DNA from: Candidatus Pacearchaeota archaeon
GTDB lineage: Archaea; Nanobdellota; Nanobdellia; Pacearchaeales; GW2011-AR1
Direction of reading: 5' to 3'
Assembly (NCBI GenBank): GCA_018303845.1
Contig: JAGVXH010000004.1
Location: forward strand, 1 to 64,000
DNA: 64,000 nucleotides
The position numbers were made by a program, and so were the translations under genes. Numbering within the stretch: the stretch's first letter is position 1; each line of letters begins with the position of its first letter. A model generated the notes under the pieces. That model did not search any database, was not told where the DNA came from, and saw only the letters and a list, made by a program, of their open reading frames with translations. Positions 39,673 through 49,664 of this stretch are shown piece by piece.

Positions 39673-40663
39673 TAAACAACCACCAATCCGTTTTCTTATC
39701 ACACTTTGCACATACAGAAACACAATTTACTCTATCAGCCAAATGCATATCACGAGCCCTCTTCAGTTTTACACCAGTCCAAACTTCTCGTATAGACTCC
39801 TTGTTTAAATCCCCAATTACATCCTCATGATTCCAATCATTACAGCAAAGCACAACCTCTCCGTCCCAATCAACAACCATCATTTGCCACAATAATGCAC
39901 ATGGGTATTTAGTCACAGCTTTCCTTTTTTTAGCTTTCCCAGACCAATTTCTCATATTGATAATGCTTATGGAATCAACCCTATTTATCCACTCATTGTG
40001 AAATTTTTTTAACTCCTTTGTATTTTCATCCATTTCAACAATAGCCAGACTAATGGAAGGAAATTTACTTTTAGCCTTTTTCTTCAGCTCTATTAAACCC
40101 AAAATATTATTCCGAACATCTTTCAAATTTTTTCTTATTCAAATCTTTTCATAGGTTTCTTTATTAGGAGAGTCAAGACTTACAGAAATATTATCAACTT
40201 TATTTTTTATCAACATTTTAGATTTGCTTTCATCCATTTTAGACGCATTAGTAAAAAAAGAAACTCCAAGCCCCTTATTTTTAGCATACTTTATTCTTGC
40301 TTCTAAATCCTTATCTAACATCGCTTCACCAAAAAAAGAAAGTGAAACTTTTTCCATACCACAAGAAACAGCGTCATCAACTATTTTTTTATATAAACCC
40401 ATATTCATAAAACCCATTTTTTTTAAGTGCCTATGTGGACACATTATACAGTCAGCATTACAAACATTCGTAATACCAATTTCTATAGATTTCGGTAATA
40501 CATCCGTATGTAGCTTTGCAGTTCTTTTAATTTTTTTAAAATAAAGTTTTTTGTAAAGAGCAGTCTCGGTAATTTTGCTATCAAAAACATAATTAAGTGC
40601 TTTAAATCCAAGCCTTGAGCTCCTAGCCTTCCCCGCAATTTTCCTTATCATTTTCGTTTCTCC
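39668..40663 (-). pseudogene. Radical SAM/SPASM protein interrupted by one in-frame TGA (40139-40141)
   Basis: Two ORFs in one frame: N half CNADCIMC...NKETYEKI*, C half IRKNLKDVRNNI...WDGEVVLCCNDW...CVSVCAKCDKK. Confidence 0.75.
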
Positions 40664-41292
40664 CATATTCCATAAACTAAAGAATACCCAGGAATCCTTA
40701 CCTGAATTCCAAGTAATCCTCTGGTAACAGGAACTTTCCATGATTTGAGAAGTTTAAAGTCCTTTCTAAATAGGTCTAAAAATTCTTTTTGATTTTTATA
40801 TTCTCGAACATGCGTAGGATCTAAAGCAAATTTTCCATTGCATTTATATTTATACACCGCAAATTTCTTCTTGATAACGGAAGAACAAAATAATACTCCT
40901 TTGGATTTTAGCAGCCTACTCATTTCCTCAACCATTTCTTTGTCAGAAGAAACATGCTCAATGACCTGAGACGAATAAACTAAATCAAACTCCTCCTTTA
41001 ATTTAGTATCACAAACATCTCTAATATAAAATCTACTATTTGGGAATCTCTCTTTAAGTCCAGCAATTCTTCTAGGAGAAATATCTACACCAACAATATC
41101 GACCTTAGGAAATTTTTTTTTAAGAGGGTAAACAAAAATGCCGTCACCACACCCCAAATCAATAACAGATTTGATTTTTCTATTTACCAAGATATCTCTA
41201 ATTTCAACAGAGATTTCAGATTCTCCAATAGGCTGAATAAACCTATTGGAATACTCCGCATTTTTTCTCAAAACATCCTCATTGGACCTCAT
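40648..41292 (-). CDS. Class I SAM-dependent methyltransferase
   Basis: VIDLGCGDGIFVYPL; DLVYSSQVIEHVSSDKEMVEEMSRLLK. Confidence 0.9.
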   Translation of the reverse strand: MRSNEDVLRKNAEYSNRFIQPIGESEISVEIRDILVNRKIKSVIDLGCGDGIFVYPLKKKFPKVDIVGVDISPRRIAGLKERFPNSRFYIRDVCDTKLKEEFDLVYSSQVIEHVSSDKEMVEEMSRLLKSKGVLFCSSVIKKKFAVYKYKCNGKFALDPTHVREYKNQKEFLDLFRKDFKLLKSWKVPVTRGLLGIQVRIPGYSLVYGIWEKRK

Positions 41293-42416
41293 TTCAAAAT
41301 CTCCAAAACCCTTTTCGACACCCCAACCTCGCCATAAGGATTAACAAAATCTTTAACGTCAATCCCACCAGACTCAATTTTCTTAATTAACTTTCTTGTT
41401 TCTGTAACATCAAGCTTAGTCAAAAAATTAATCCCACTATGTAGCCCCTCCTGCCTCTCCGTCACGTGTCGCAAAATCACACAAGGTTTCTTGAAAACCA
41501 AACTCTCTTCCTGAATACTCCCACCATCAGTCACCAAATAACTACAATTCGCAATCAAATAAATAAAAGTATAATAATCAGTCAACGGAGTAATCTTCAA
41601 ATTCTTCATCTTTTCCAATTCCGCCATCAAACCATATGTCTCTAAATAATGTCGCGTATTGTCATGCAACGGCCAAATCGCTTCAAATTTAATCGACTTA
41701 ATAATATCAACAATTTTCTTCATCTCATCCCTACTCCTAAGATGCTCATGCCGATGAACATTAATCAAAGCAAATTTTTTCGGTAACTTCTTTATTTTAG
41801 TTTTCTTCTTAGCATCCTCATAAATAATATGAGCAGCATCAACAATTGTATTCCCAGTATTGTAAATTTTCCCAAACACACCTTTCTTCCGAGATCTCTT
41901 CAAATGCCCCTCACTAAAATCACTAACCGCCAAAAGCGTGTCAGAAAACCTATCACAAATCTGCCTTGAAATTTCCTCAGGAAAAGGTTGCATCAAATTC
42001 CCGCTTCGAAGCCCAGCCTCTAAGTGAACATTATTCCAATTCTTAAAAGGATTCATCATCCTAGAAGAACCAATCGCAGCGACAGCTGTGCTCATCGTAT
42101 CCCCATGATAGATAACATGCCGCGGCTTCAAATCCCTAATTAACCGTTTAATCTTAGGCAACATCGCAAAACACCAAATGATAGAAGAATTATTTATCTT
42201 CGACCAAAATTTAGTAGAGCTCGTGGGCTCCAAGCTTAAAATAAAATCAGGTTGTTTAATTCCAAATTCTCTAGCATTTTCTCTTAAGGGATGCTGCCCC
42301 GTACTCACAAACCAATAATCTTGTCCCCTCTCCTGCAATAACTTCATAATCGGCATACACTTAATCAGCTCCGCCTTAGTCCCAATAACAATCATAATAT
42401 CAGAATGCTTATCCAT
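41289..42416 (-). CDS. wecB: UDP-N-acetylglucosamine 2-epimerase family
   Basis: GTKAELIKCMPIMK; HGDTMST; HLEAGLRSGN; PFPEEISRQICDR; TDGGSIQEES. Confidence 0.9.
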   Translation of the reverse strand: MDKHSDIMIVIGTKAELIKCMPIMKLLQERGQDYWFVSTGQHPLRENAREFGIKQPDFILSLEPTSSTKFWSKINNSSIIWCFAMLPKIKRLIRDLKPRHVIYHGDTMSTAVAAIGSSRMMNPFKNWNNVHLEAGLRSGNLMQPFPEEISRQICDRFSDTLLAVSDFSEGHLKRSRKKGVFGKIYNTGNTIVDAAHIIYEDAKKKTKIKKLPKKFALINVHRHEHLRSRDEMKKIVDIIKSIKFEAIWPLHDNTRHYLETYGLMAELEKMKNLKITPLTDYYTFIYLIANCSYLVTDGGSIQEESLVFKKPCVILRHVTERQEGLHSGINFLTKLDVTETRKLIKKIESGGIDVKDFVNPYGEVGVSKRVLEILK

Positions 42417-45160
42417 TAATCCCTATTCCCAAAATCCAAGTCATCCAAAGACCCATACTCTCCAGTAGAAGCTTCCTTAAATTCAGGCACAACTTTAATT
42501 CCCTCAGGAATTTCACTAACATCCCAAATCTTTATAGGACCCCTAAATCCCTGATAATAAACAAAATCGCCAAGTGGAACGCCTTGCGCTTTCAGGCTCG
42601 CAACAACAGGGTCGTCCTCGGTATGCACAAGTTCCAATGTCTCATACTCTCCAAATGCATCGTCCAACAAAAACAGCCTAGCAAACAAGCTCTTAGAGAC
42701 CGTCTGAGATAAGTAAATCGCAGCACCCATCTGATTTATACTGTTTCCTGTAAATGCTGGAATAATATCAATAACAACATCAAGCCCACTCCCAAAATCA
42801 ATAAGCCCTCCATTCACATAAACATATCGAACAGGAATCCTGGTCTGAATATTGTTATAAATATAAACTGCCTGAGGTTGCCTCAAAGAATTTCCTTCTA
42901 TATTCATAATAACACCAACAACAGCCGCTTTCTCCGCTGGCAAAAATATATCCTTCCCATTCATGTTATAGTTAATATCTTCAAATAAATACATTCCTCC
43001 ACTAAAAACAATCATAGTTCCATTCGCAGTTTCTACAGTCTGCTTAGGATCATTAGGCATCACAGGAATAGCGGCATATCGATCAACTCCATCGGGTCCA
43101 CTCCCAATCCTACTATATGCAGGATATTTTCCTAAGTCAGTTTGGTCAATCAGAAGATAATCAACATCCATAGTCTTAAAAAAACTAAGTGCAGTTTCAG
43201 GTTGTGGAGTAGTTAAAACATATCTTCCTATCTTATGGTTCCCATCATAAATTGTTTGTATTTGTCCTCCGTCCGCCACAGTGGCTCTCCCCCCAAGAGT
43301 TTGAACCCAGTATCCATAATCCCACCAATGAGAAAAAACAGCACTTGTGTCGGTATTATTTCTAATCCAAGACATCGCTCCCTGCCATTGCCAGTCTGCC
43401 GAAGGTCCAGTATGCCGAGCTTGATCAGAAATTAAAAGATAAGAACCATAAATACTGGTTCCTCCGACTACAACAGAAACGATTAAAACGCCAATAAGTA
43501 TAACCCCAGAAATTTCTTCAAATCTATTTTTTTTGTAGTATTCAAAGATTTTTGCAATAAAATATGCCGAAGAGAGACAGATAAATGGTGTAATGAAAAA
43601 AAGCATACGAATTGAAGATCTCGCCGTTATAAGAGTCACAATGGCCCATGCAGATAATATCAAAATAGAAGAATCAATTTCTATGCGCCCATCATTATAA
43701 CTTTTAAGAAAAGCATATGCGAAAAACACAAGTCCGCTCAGATAGAGTAGTCCGCCCAAGCTAATAAAATCTTCCCCGCTTAAAATTGAACTAGGAGAAA
43801 TTCGAGTAAACAAAATTCCAGACATCATGGCTACAAACCCAACAATTAATAAATATCTGTTTTTTCGCGATTTAATTTTTTTCGCGAATTCAATTCCCAT
43901 CATAACTAGCCCAAGAAAGAATAGCCAAAATAACTGAACCCCAACTCCTCCAATTAAGTCAGAAAGATACATCTGAGAATTTTCTGCAACGGTAAATCCA
44001 TGTCTACCCCCATCCCCAGAACCAACCCAACTAGGATTAACCATTTTATTTAAGGTTATCCAAACAATTTCAAAAAAATTCATTTTAATAAGAGGCAGTA
44101 ATATAATGCCAAGAATTATTAAAACAGAAATTACATAATAGATACGATGTTTTTCATTATACCTACTTTTCATATATTTGGAGAAATAAATAATTAATCT
44201 ATCTACGATAATAAAAGCCAAAACAGCTACGCTGATAATTGAACTAGGGCCAAGAAGATATCTCTGGATGAAAAAAGACGGAAGAATTCTTGATGGAAGA
44301 ATAAAAAGAACACTAGAGATTAACCATGCTGAATAAAAAAGAAGACCTGTATCCTTAAAGTCGCTATCTGGTTTTTGTAATTTTATTATCCAAAGAGCAA
44401 AGAAACTAATAGGAATAATCATAAAAATAAATGCACCAACTCCCCCCCAAAAAAGAATACTAGCATCCGTTATCCCGCCAACTATTATTCCAGCGACTAC
44501 AGCTCCAATCAAATTTTTCTTTTTTGCCCCATCTAAATATTTCATAGCCAAAGCAAAAGCTAGCATAACAGCAAAAAATCCCATCATGCCAATTGCGTCA
44601 TGGTCACTGGATCCAGCCAAGGTTCTAAACAAATAAGCAGGAACAAAAGCCAAAAAAGTACAGGATAAAATGCTAGCGGTTTTAGATTTCGTCAAAACAT
44701 ATGTTAAAAGAAAAAAAAGTATTAACGCAACTCCAAAAAAGAAGACGGGAGAAAAAACATTAATTGTTCTTAGGCTATAATCCCCAAAAATACTAGATGC
44801 CTTCCACATCCAGACAATAACCTGTGGCGAAATTTCATAAGTCCATTCCACATTAAAACCAGGAACTCTCATATAGTCAATCTCCCCTATATTGCCGTTT
44901 GTTTCAACAAGAGTTTCTGCAATTCTTAAAAAATAATAGGAGTCAAGATCGCCAGGAATCATCCCCCCAGTAGTACGGTCAGTAAATAAATCCCAATTAG
45001 AAAGCCGAATTGAAGAACTTAGCATCAAAATGGCAAAAAAAACAACAATAGTAGCAGCCCATTGATACTTCTTATTGGAAACAACTTCCAAAACAAAATC
45101 CTTAATCTCGTTGTAACTCATATCCAAAAACATCAAACCCACTTTAAAAAACTTCCTCAC
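42416..45160 (-). CDS. aglB: Oligosaccharyltransferase (STT3/AglB family)
   Basis: SHWWDYGYWVQTLGGRATVADGG (WWDYG); multi-TM N-terminus; true start probably 45121-45133. Confidence 0.92.
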   Translation of the reverse strand: MRKFFKVGLMFLDMSYNEIKDFVLEVVSNKKYQWAATIVVFFAILMLSSSIRLSNWDLFTDRTTGGMIPGDLDSYYFLRIAETLVETNGNIGEIDYMRVPGFNVEWTYEISPQVIVWMWKASSIFGDYSLRTINVFSPVFFFGVALILFFLLTYVLTKSKTASILSCTFLAFVPAYLFRTLAGSSDHDAIGMMGFFAVMLAFALAMKYLDGAKKKNLIGAVVAGIIVGGITDASILFWGGVGAFIFMIIPISFFALWIIKLQKPDSDFKDTGLLFYSAWLISSVLFILPSRILPSFFIQRYLLGPSSIISVAVLAFIIVDRLIIYFSKYMKSRYNEKHRIYYVISVLIILGIILLPLIKMNFFEIVWITLNKMVNPSWVGSGDGGRHGFTVAENSQMYLSDLIGGVGVQLFWLFFLGLVMMGIEFAKKIKSRKNRYLLIVGFVAMMSGILFTRISPSSILSGEDFISLGGLLYLSGLVFFAYAFLKSYNDGRIEIDSSILILSAWAIVTLITARSSIRMLFFITPFICLSSAYFIAKIFEYYKKNRFEEISGVILIGVLIVSVVVGGTSIYGSYLLISDQARHTGPSADWQWQGAMSWIRNNTDTSAVFSHWWDYGYWVQTLGGRATVADGGQIQTIYDGNHKIGRYVLTTPQPETALSFFKTMDVDYLLIDQTDLGKYPAYSRIGSGPDGVDRYAAIPVMPNDPKQTVETANGTMIVFSGGMYLFEDINYNMNGKDIFLPAEKAAVVGVIMNIEGNSLRQPQAVYIYNNIQTRIPVRYVYVNGGLIDFGSGLDVVIDIIPAFTGNSINQMGAAIYLSQTVSKSLFARLFLLDDAFGEYETLELVHTEDDPVVASLKAQGVPLGDFVYYQGFRGPIKIWDVSEIPEGIKVVPEFKEASTGEYGSLDDLDFGNRD

Positions 45161-45180
45161 CGCGTCAAATCTTCACATCT

Positions 45181-45372
45181 GCCAAGTTCGCGAAATAAAA
45201 TTTTAGGTGCAGGAGTCCAGCCCAAAGGAAGAGGACAGCAATGTTAAGAAATTTTATTTCGCATTAAATACTATAATTAAAAATTGATTTTTCATAGAAA
45301 ATTAATTTTTAATTATAGCTAACTAAGTTTTGATTCCAGAGAACCTTTTTCTAAAAGGGAGCCTATCACATC
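45181..45372 (-). repeat. Structured intergenic element, copy 1 (upstream of aglB)
   Basis: Stem gcgaaataaaattt/aaattttatttcgc, variable AT-rich hairpin, conserved gctaactaagttt; flanked by TCACATC direct repeats (45173-45179, 45366-45372). Confidence 0.7.
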
Positions 45373-46291
45373 ATCAAAAATCCAATCAGAATAAACAAAA
45401 TCTGAAACGCGTGAATCAAATAAACAACTTTCTTCTCAGTTGCACTTTAGTCGGAATCCCAAACGAATGCTTTTTTAGCCCACCTCGCACTTTCAAAATA
45501 ACTTCCAAAACATACGGAATAAAAACGACGAAGGCAATCTTTTCAAAATTACCCAAAATCGCCATGCCTGCAATCAACGCTCCAACGCCATAAGTCATAA
45601 CATCCCCAGGAAAAACTTTCGCTGGCACTTTGTTAAAAATCCAAAATCCAAGTAAAGCCCCAACCATACAAAGTCCAACAATTCCAAGCCAAGCCGAACC
45701 AGTGGCATAAGCAACAAAACTCAAAAACGAGAGAATCAAAATACCTTGTCCCGCCTCAAGCCCATTATACCCAGCTAAAAAATTATAAGTAGTACTCGCT
45801 CCAACAACAGCTAACGGAATCAAAAACAAAGGATACAAAATACCAAAGTCGACAATTCCAATAAACGGCAGATTCATAAAATGGGTACCGGCATTAATTA
45901 CAATCAAAGGAATAGAGGCGGCAATAGCAAGTAAAATCCGAATTCTTATGGGCAAACCATTGTTCTTCCATCCGAGCAAATCATCAACAAGTGCAACAAT
46001 CGCTAAAATCAAAATAACCGTAAGTAAGGCAAAAATTTCCAAAGCCTTACTCTGTCCACCAAACAAGAAAGTTTTCAAAGCAATATAACTCAAAACCCCC
46101 AAAATAAAAGCCATAATAACAATAACTCCACCACTCGAAGCGATATTCTTAGGGTGCCCGAATTTATTCATATCTTCCCATGTAAGCTTCAATCTTCGAC
46201 AAGCATGAATCCACATCGGCAAAAAGGTGACACATAAAACAAAACTTATCAAAACCGAAACGAGCAACACATATTCCATAAATAAACCCAC
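45366..46291 (-). CDS. GPT/MraY-like phospho-glycosyl transferase, apparent 3' frameshift near 45440
   Basis: LVDDLLGW, FLAGYNGLEAGQG, VFPGDVMTYGVGALIAG; annotated ORF stops at 45416, but the adjacent frame continues TEKKVVYLIHAFQILFILIGFLMM* to 45366. Confidence 0.85.
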
Positions 46292-46318
46292 AAATCATGC
46301 CTTAAAAATATTTATATC
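46211..46318 (-). repeat. 108-bp direct repeat A (promoter and 5' coding region of GPT gene)
   Basis: Matches 46495-46602 with two mismatches. Confidence 0.93.
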
Positions 46319-46339
46319 TAAAAGAAAATAGCAAAATTC

Positions 46340-46501
46340 GCCAAATCCGCAAATTAAAAATTTAGGTTCAGGCGCCCGGCTCCAAAGGAGAGAGGGCGGA
46401 ACCGTTAAGAAATTTTAATTTGCATTAAATACGAAAGGTCAGTTTCGCTAACTAAGTTTTTCTCCCAGGTGTCTTTTTTTTAAAAAGAGCCCTTCCACAT
46501 C
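46340..46501 (-). repeat. Structured intergenic element, copy 2 (upstream of GPT gene)
   Basis: Aligns end to end with copy 1; stem gcaaattaaaaattt/aaattttaatttgc; same conserved loops. Confidence 0.7.
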
Positions 46502-46602
46502 GGCAAAAAGGTGACACATAAAATAAAACTTATCAAAACCGAAACGAGCAATACATATTCCATAAATAAACCCACAAATCATGCCTTAAAAATATTTATA
46601 TC
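46495..46602 (-). repeat. 108-bp direct repeat B, encoding a truncated 27-aa N-terminal fragment
   Basis: Duplicate of 46211-46318; ORF MEYVLLVSVLISFILCVTFLPMWKGSF* (46480-46563). Confidence 0.93.
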
Positions 46603-47496
46603 CTAAAAAAGCAAAGGAGTCAAATACACTTCCATCAAAGCCGCCAAAATCAAAATAACAATCGCGATAATAATCATCAAAAGTGAATCCTGCAAAATCC
46701 TCCAAGTCCCTTCTCCCTTCAAATCCTTCCGAATCACAGCAACCGAAACAATCCCGCCTGCCAAAGCCCCAATAAAATAAGCCCCAATCTCAGGAATCCC
46801 ATGAATCATATATCTCATCAAACCAAGTGGCAATTGACTCAAAGTCTTATCCGTAAAAATACCAATAGCGGCAGCAATCACCGAAGCATTCCAAACCAAA
46901 ATAAACATAGCCCCAGCGCCAAATGCAAGAGAAAACAAAATAGTAAAAATCAAAACATAAATATTATTCGCAAAAATTCCCAAAACGGCGTCACTTCCAG
47001 TCGCTTGTCCAGTCCCCACCGGAATCCCATGTTGCTCAACACAATAATCAAAATGTGAAGGATTGTTTATCGCGCAGAAAGTTTTAATTTGAAAATTGAA
47101 ATTCGGACCAACCGCTTCAGGCGCAATAGCATACCAAAAAGAAAAAGCAACAATGAAACCCATAAACATCCAAAGCAAAGCCTGCACAGCCCTAGAATGC
47201 TCCCATATCAACTTCCCAGAATCACTTATTTCGATATCCTTTCCTTCTTCAAGTTTAATAATATAATACATAAACGGCATACAACAAATCACCGTAAAAA
47301 TAACAACCAACAATCCGCCACCTTCTTTCAAAATAGAATCCTTCCCAAAAACAAACACAACCAGAGCAAGCGAAACACTGGCCCAAATCATCCCTATAAA
47401 AAACATTTCCCATGGCTTTCTCTCAGCTCTTTTAGGTTTCATAAACAATTCTATCATAGCCTCACCGTTCTCCCATATAATCGAATACATAAACAT
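46603..47496 (-). CDS. SpoIIM/DUF95-like membrane protein
   Basis: FANNIYVLIFTILFSLAFGAGAMFILVWNASVIAAAIG; MIHGIPEIGAYFIGALAGG. Confidence 0.8.
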   Translation of the reverse strand: MFMYSIIWENGEAMIELFMKPKRAERKPWEMFFIGMIWASVSLALVVFVFGKDSILKEGGGLLVVIFTVICCMPFMYYIIKLEEGKDIEISDSGKLIWEHSRAVQALLWMFMGFIVAFSFWYAIAPEAVGPNFNFQIKTFCAINNPSHFDYCVEQHGIPVGTGQATGSDAVLGIFANNIYVLIFTILFSLAFGAGAMFILVWNASVIAAAIGIFTDKTLSQLPLGLMRYMIHGIPEIGAYFIGALAGGIVSVAVIRKDLKGEGTWRILQDSLLMIIIAIVILILAALMEVYLTPLLF

Positions 47497-47526
47497 CTTT
47501 TTAAAGTTTTATCAACTCTTTTGTTT

Positions 47527-48354
47527 ATGAAAAAGGTGATAAATAGCACGCTCTTCAATTCAATAATTTCCGACATCAAATCAGTAAAGATTCAAGGCGC
47601 AGAAAACATATGTAAGGCCGGAATAAAAGCCTACTTATTGCAGCCTAACAAATCTTCCGCAAAGCAAATTCTTCTCACGCGTCCAACAGAACCTCTTCTT
47701 CAAAATGCCTTAGTCGCCATACAAAAGTCGACTAATCCAAAGCAAACCGCAAAAAAATTCTTAAAAGATCTAGAATCTTCCCATAACAAAATATCAAAAT
47801 TCGGAGCCTCCCTAATCAAAAACGACATGAATATCTACACTCACTGCCACAGCTCAACGGTTATGGATATTTTAAAATTAGCAAAGAAACAAAAGAAAAA
47901 ATTCGTAGTTTATACAACTGAAGTCGAACCACTTTTACAAGGTCACAAAACAGCAATTGATTTAGCAAAATCCAAAATTCACACAATCGTCGCCCCGGAT
48001 TTAGCAGCCGAACACTCTTTGGCCAAGTGCGACATCTTCTTCTTCGGAGCAGACGCCTTTTCAAAATCTGAAGTCGCAAACAAAATAGGGACATCAACTC
48101 TCGTCAAACTAGCAAAACTACATAACGTTCCAGTCTACTCCTGCGGAGTTTCTCTAAAATTCACAAAAAAAATAATTATAGAATCTCGTTCCCCAAAAGA
48201 AGTCTGGGACGAACGAAACAAAAACATCGAAGTCTTAAATATACCATTCGACAAAGCAAAACTAAAAGACTTAACCGGTATAATCTCAGAATTCGGAATC
48301 CTAAAACAAAAAGAATTTATAAAAAAAGCTAGCAACAAACTAAAGAGCCTGTAG
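47527..48354 (+). CDS. eIF-2B alpha/beta/delta-like (ribose-1,5-bisphosphate isomerase-like) protein
   Basis: YTTEVEPLLQGHKTAIDLA; FFGADAFSKSEVANKIGTSTLVKLAKLHNVPVYSCG; start set at the ATG at 47527. Confidence 0.85.
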   Translation: MKKVINSTLFNSIISDIKSVKIQGAENICKAGIKAYLLQPNKSSAKQILLTRPTEPLLQNALVAIQKSTNPKQTAKKFLKDLESSHNKISKFGASLIKNDMNIYTHCHSSTVMDILKLAKKQKKKFVVYTTEVEPLLQGHKTAIDLAKSKIHTIVAPDLAAEHSLAKCDIFFFGADAFSKSEVANKIGTSTLVKLAKLHNVPVYSCGVSLKFTKKIIIESRSPKEVWDERNKNIEVLNIPFDKAKLKDLTGIISEFGILKQKEFIKKASNKLKSL

Positions 48355-48697
48355 AAACATCAGAATAAGCATATCTATCAAATATTCCAGAATTAAAAAT
48401 AGCCCCACTATTCAAAATCATATTAGACAAATTGTTATTTCTTGTGCCTTTATGCTCGTCGCATAAACGAGCAGCCATTTTATGAGAAATCATAGCATCC
48501 GGATTTGATTCTTTGTATTTCCTGGTATAATCAATTAGTTCCCTTGGGTTATCAATCTCCGTCTCCACAAGTCCATTAACATAATCCTGAGTCCATTTTT
48601 TTATCGCCTTATTCCTTTCCATCTCAAGCTTCTCAAGCCCCTTATAATAAGAATCTGATACTTGAGGCCTTCTTCTAACAACTCCCATGTCTGTCAT
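48329..48697 (-). CDS. Hypothetical protein
   Basis: 122-aa ORF, no recognised motif. Confidence 0.5.
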   Translation of the reverse strand: MTDMGVVRRRPQVSDSYYKGLEKLEMERNKAIKKWTQDYVNGLVETEIDNPRELIDYTRKYKESNPDAMISHKMAARLCDEHKGTRNNNLSNMILNSGAIFNSGIFDRYAYSDVSTGSLVCC

Positions 48698-48741
48698 ACA
48701 AATACATTAGAATATACTTTAAAAAAATTTAGATACTCTAG

Positions 48742-49128
48742 TTAAGCTTTAGTCTCAGGGATAATGCACCCGGCTTTAACCCACTCATTAAACTCTTCCA
48801 GGCTCTTCCACATAATCTTAAATGAGTCCCCATCTCCATTTCTCTCACAATTCTCTGACGAATACTCCCTGCAAATAATCGGCCTCTTCTCATAATAACC
48901 ACACCATCCATCTTCTTTCAACTTTTTACACTTGTTATTCACTTGCATATTCCAACTATCATCATTATCAATAAAAACCCAAACATTCTCATGTAGCAAA
49001 AACCACCTAATCTGGTCGTACTCTTTTTCAGTTTCAGGCGCATCAATTTCGACTGCAACGTGCCGACAACACAAATCACAACCATCACACGGATTTTTTC
49101 CAACCATCTTCACTAACAACCTATTCAA
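48742..49128 (-). CDS. YkgJ-like zinc/iron-chelating cysteine-cluster protein
   Basis: NPCDGCDLCCRHVAVEI; CKKLKEDGWCGYYEKRPIICREY. Confidence 0.85.
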   Translation of the reverse strand: MNRLLVKMVGKNPCDGCDLCCRHVAVEIDAPETEKEYDQIRWFLLHENVWVFIDNDDSWNMQVNNKCKKLKEDGWCGYYEKRPIICREYSSENCERNGDGDSFKIMWKSLEEFNEWVKAGCIIPETKA

Positions 49129-49131
49129 TTT

Positions 49132-49611
49132 TTAAATCTTCGCTATCCTATTTACATCGTCTATAAATTTTAATTTTTTATACTTAAAATAATCATAAAC
49201 AATAGAAAGTTTATCGATTCGTCCTCTCCACGACACCTGATGAATCCAATCCAAAATCAAATGAAACAAAAATCCTGCCGATACAAAGTAAAACAATTCC
49301 CAAATAAAATACCCAACTAACCAAGTAAGAACCACAACCTCAATCCCATGTAAAAACCAAAACCCACTATAAATCCCACTTCTTTTCTTCTTGCTCATCT
49401 TCATAAAAACCTCTCCCTTCTCAATAAACCAAGTAGCCGCCCTCCTCAAATTCCAATCCTTCTTCCGATAAGCATAATACAAATAATGGTCCACATCAAT
49501 TCCTATGGTCGCAATCAAAAAAACTAAACACCCAAAAATTCCAATCTCAAACCCAAAATATAAAACAATAGCAGCAACTACTCCAAGCAAAAAATGACTT
49601 TTCGGCAACAT
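49132..49611 (-). CDS. Membrane protein, metal-dependent hydrolase-like (DUF457-like)
   Basis: SHFLLGVV...IGIDVDHYLYY...FLFHLILDWIHQ. Confidence 0.6.
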   Translation of the reverse strand: MLPKSHFLLGVVAAIVLYFGFEIGIFGCLVFLIATIGIDVDHYLYYAYRKKDWNLRRAATWFIEKGEVFMKMSKKKRSGIYSGFWFLHGIEVVVLTWLVGYFIWELFYFVSAGFLFHLILDWIHQVSWRGRIDKLSIVYDYFKYKKLKFIDDVNRIAKI

Positions 49612-49664
49612 GAAAACAAAAGTAAAAATTTCTTTATAATTCTTCTTATAATAACATTACTTTT

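Noticed and set aside
47089-47526. Upstream portion of the 421-aa plus-strand ORF
   Set aside because: It is antisense to the SpoIIM-like gene; homology to eIF-2B begins at the ATG at 47527.
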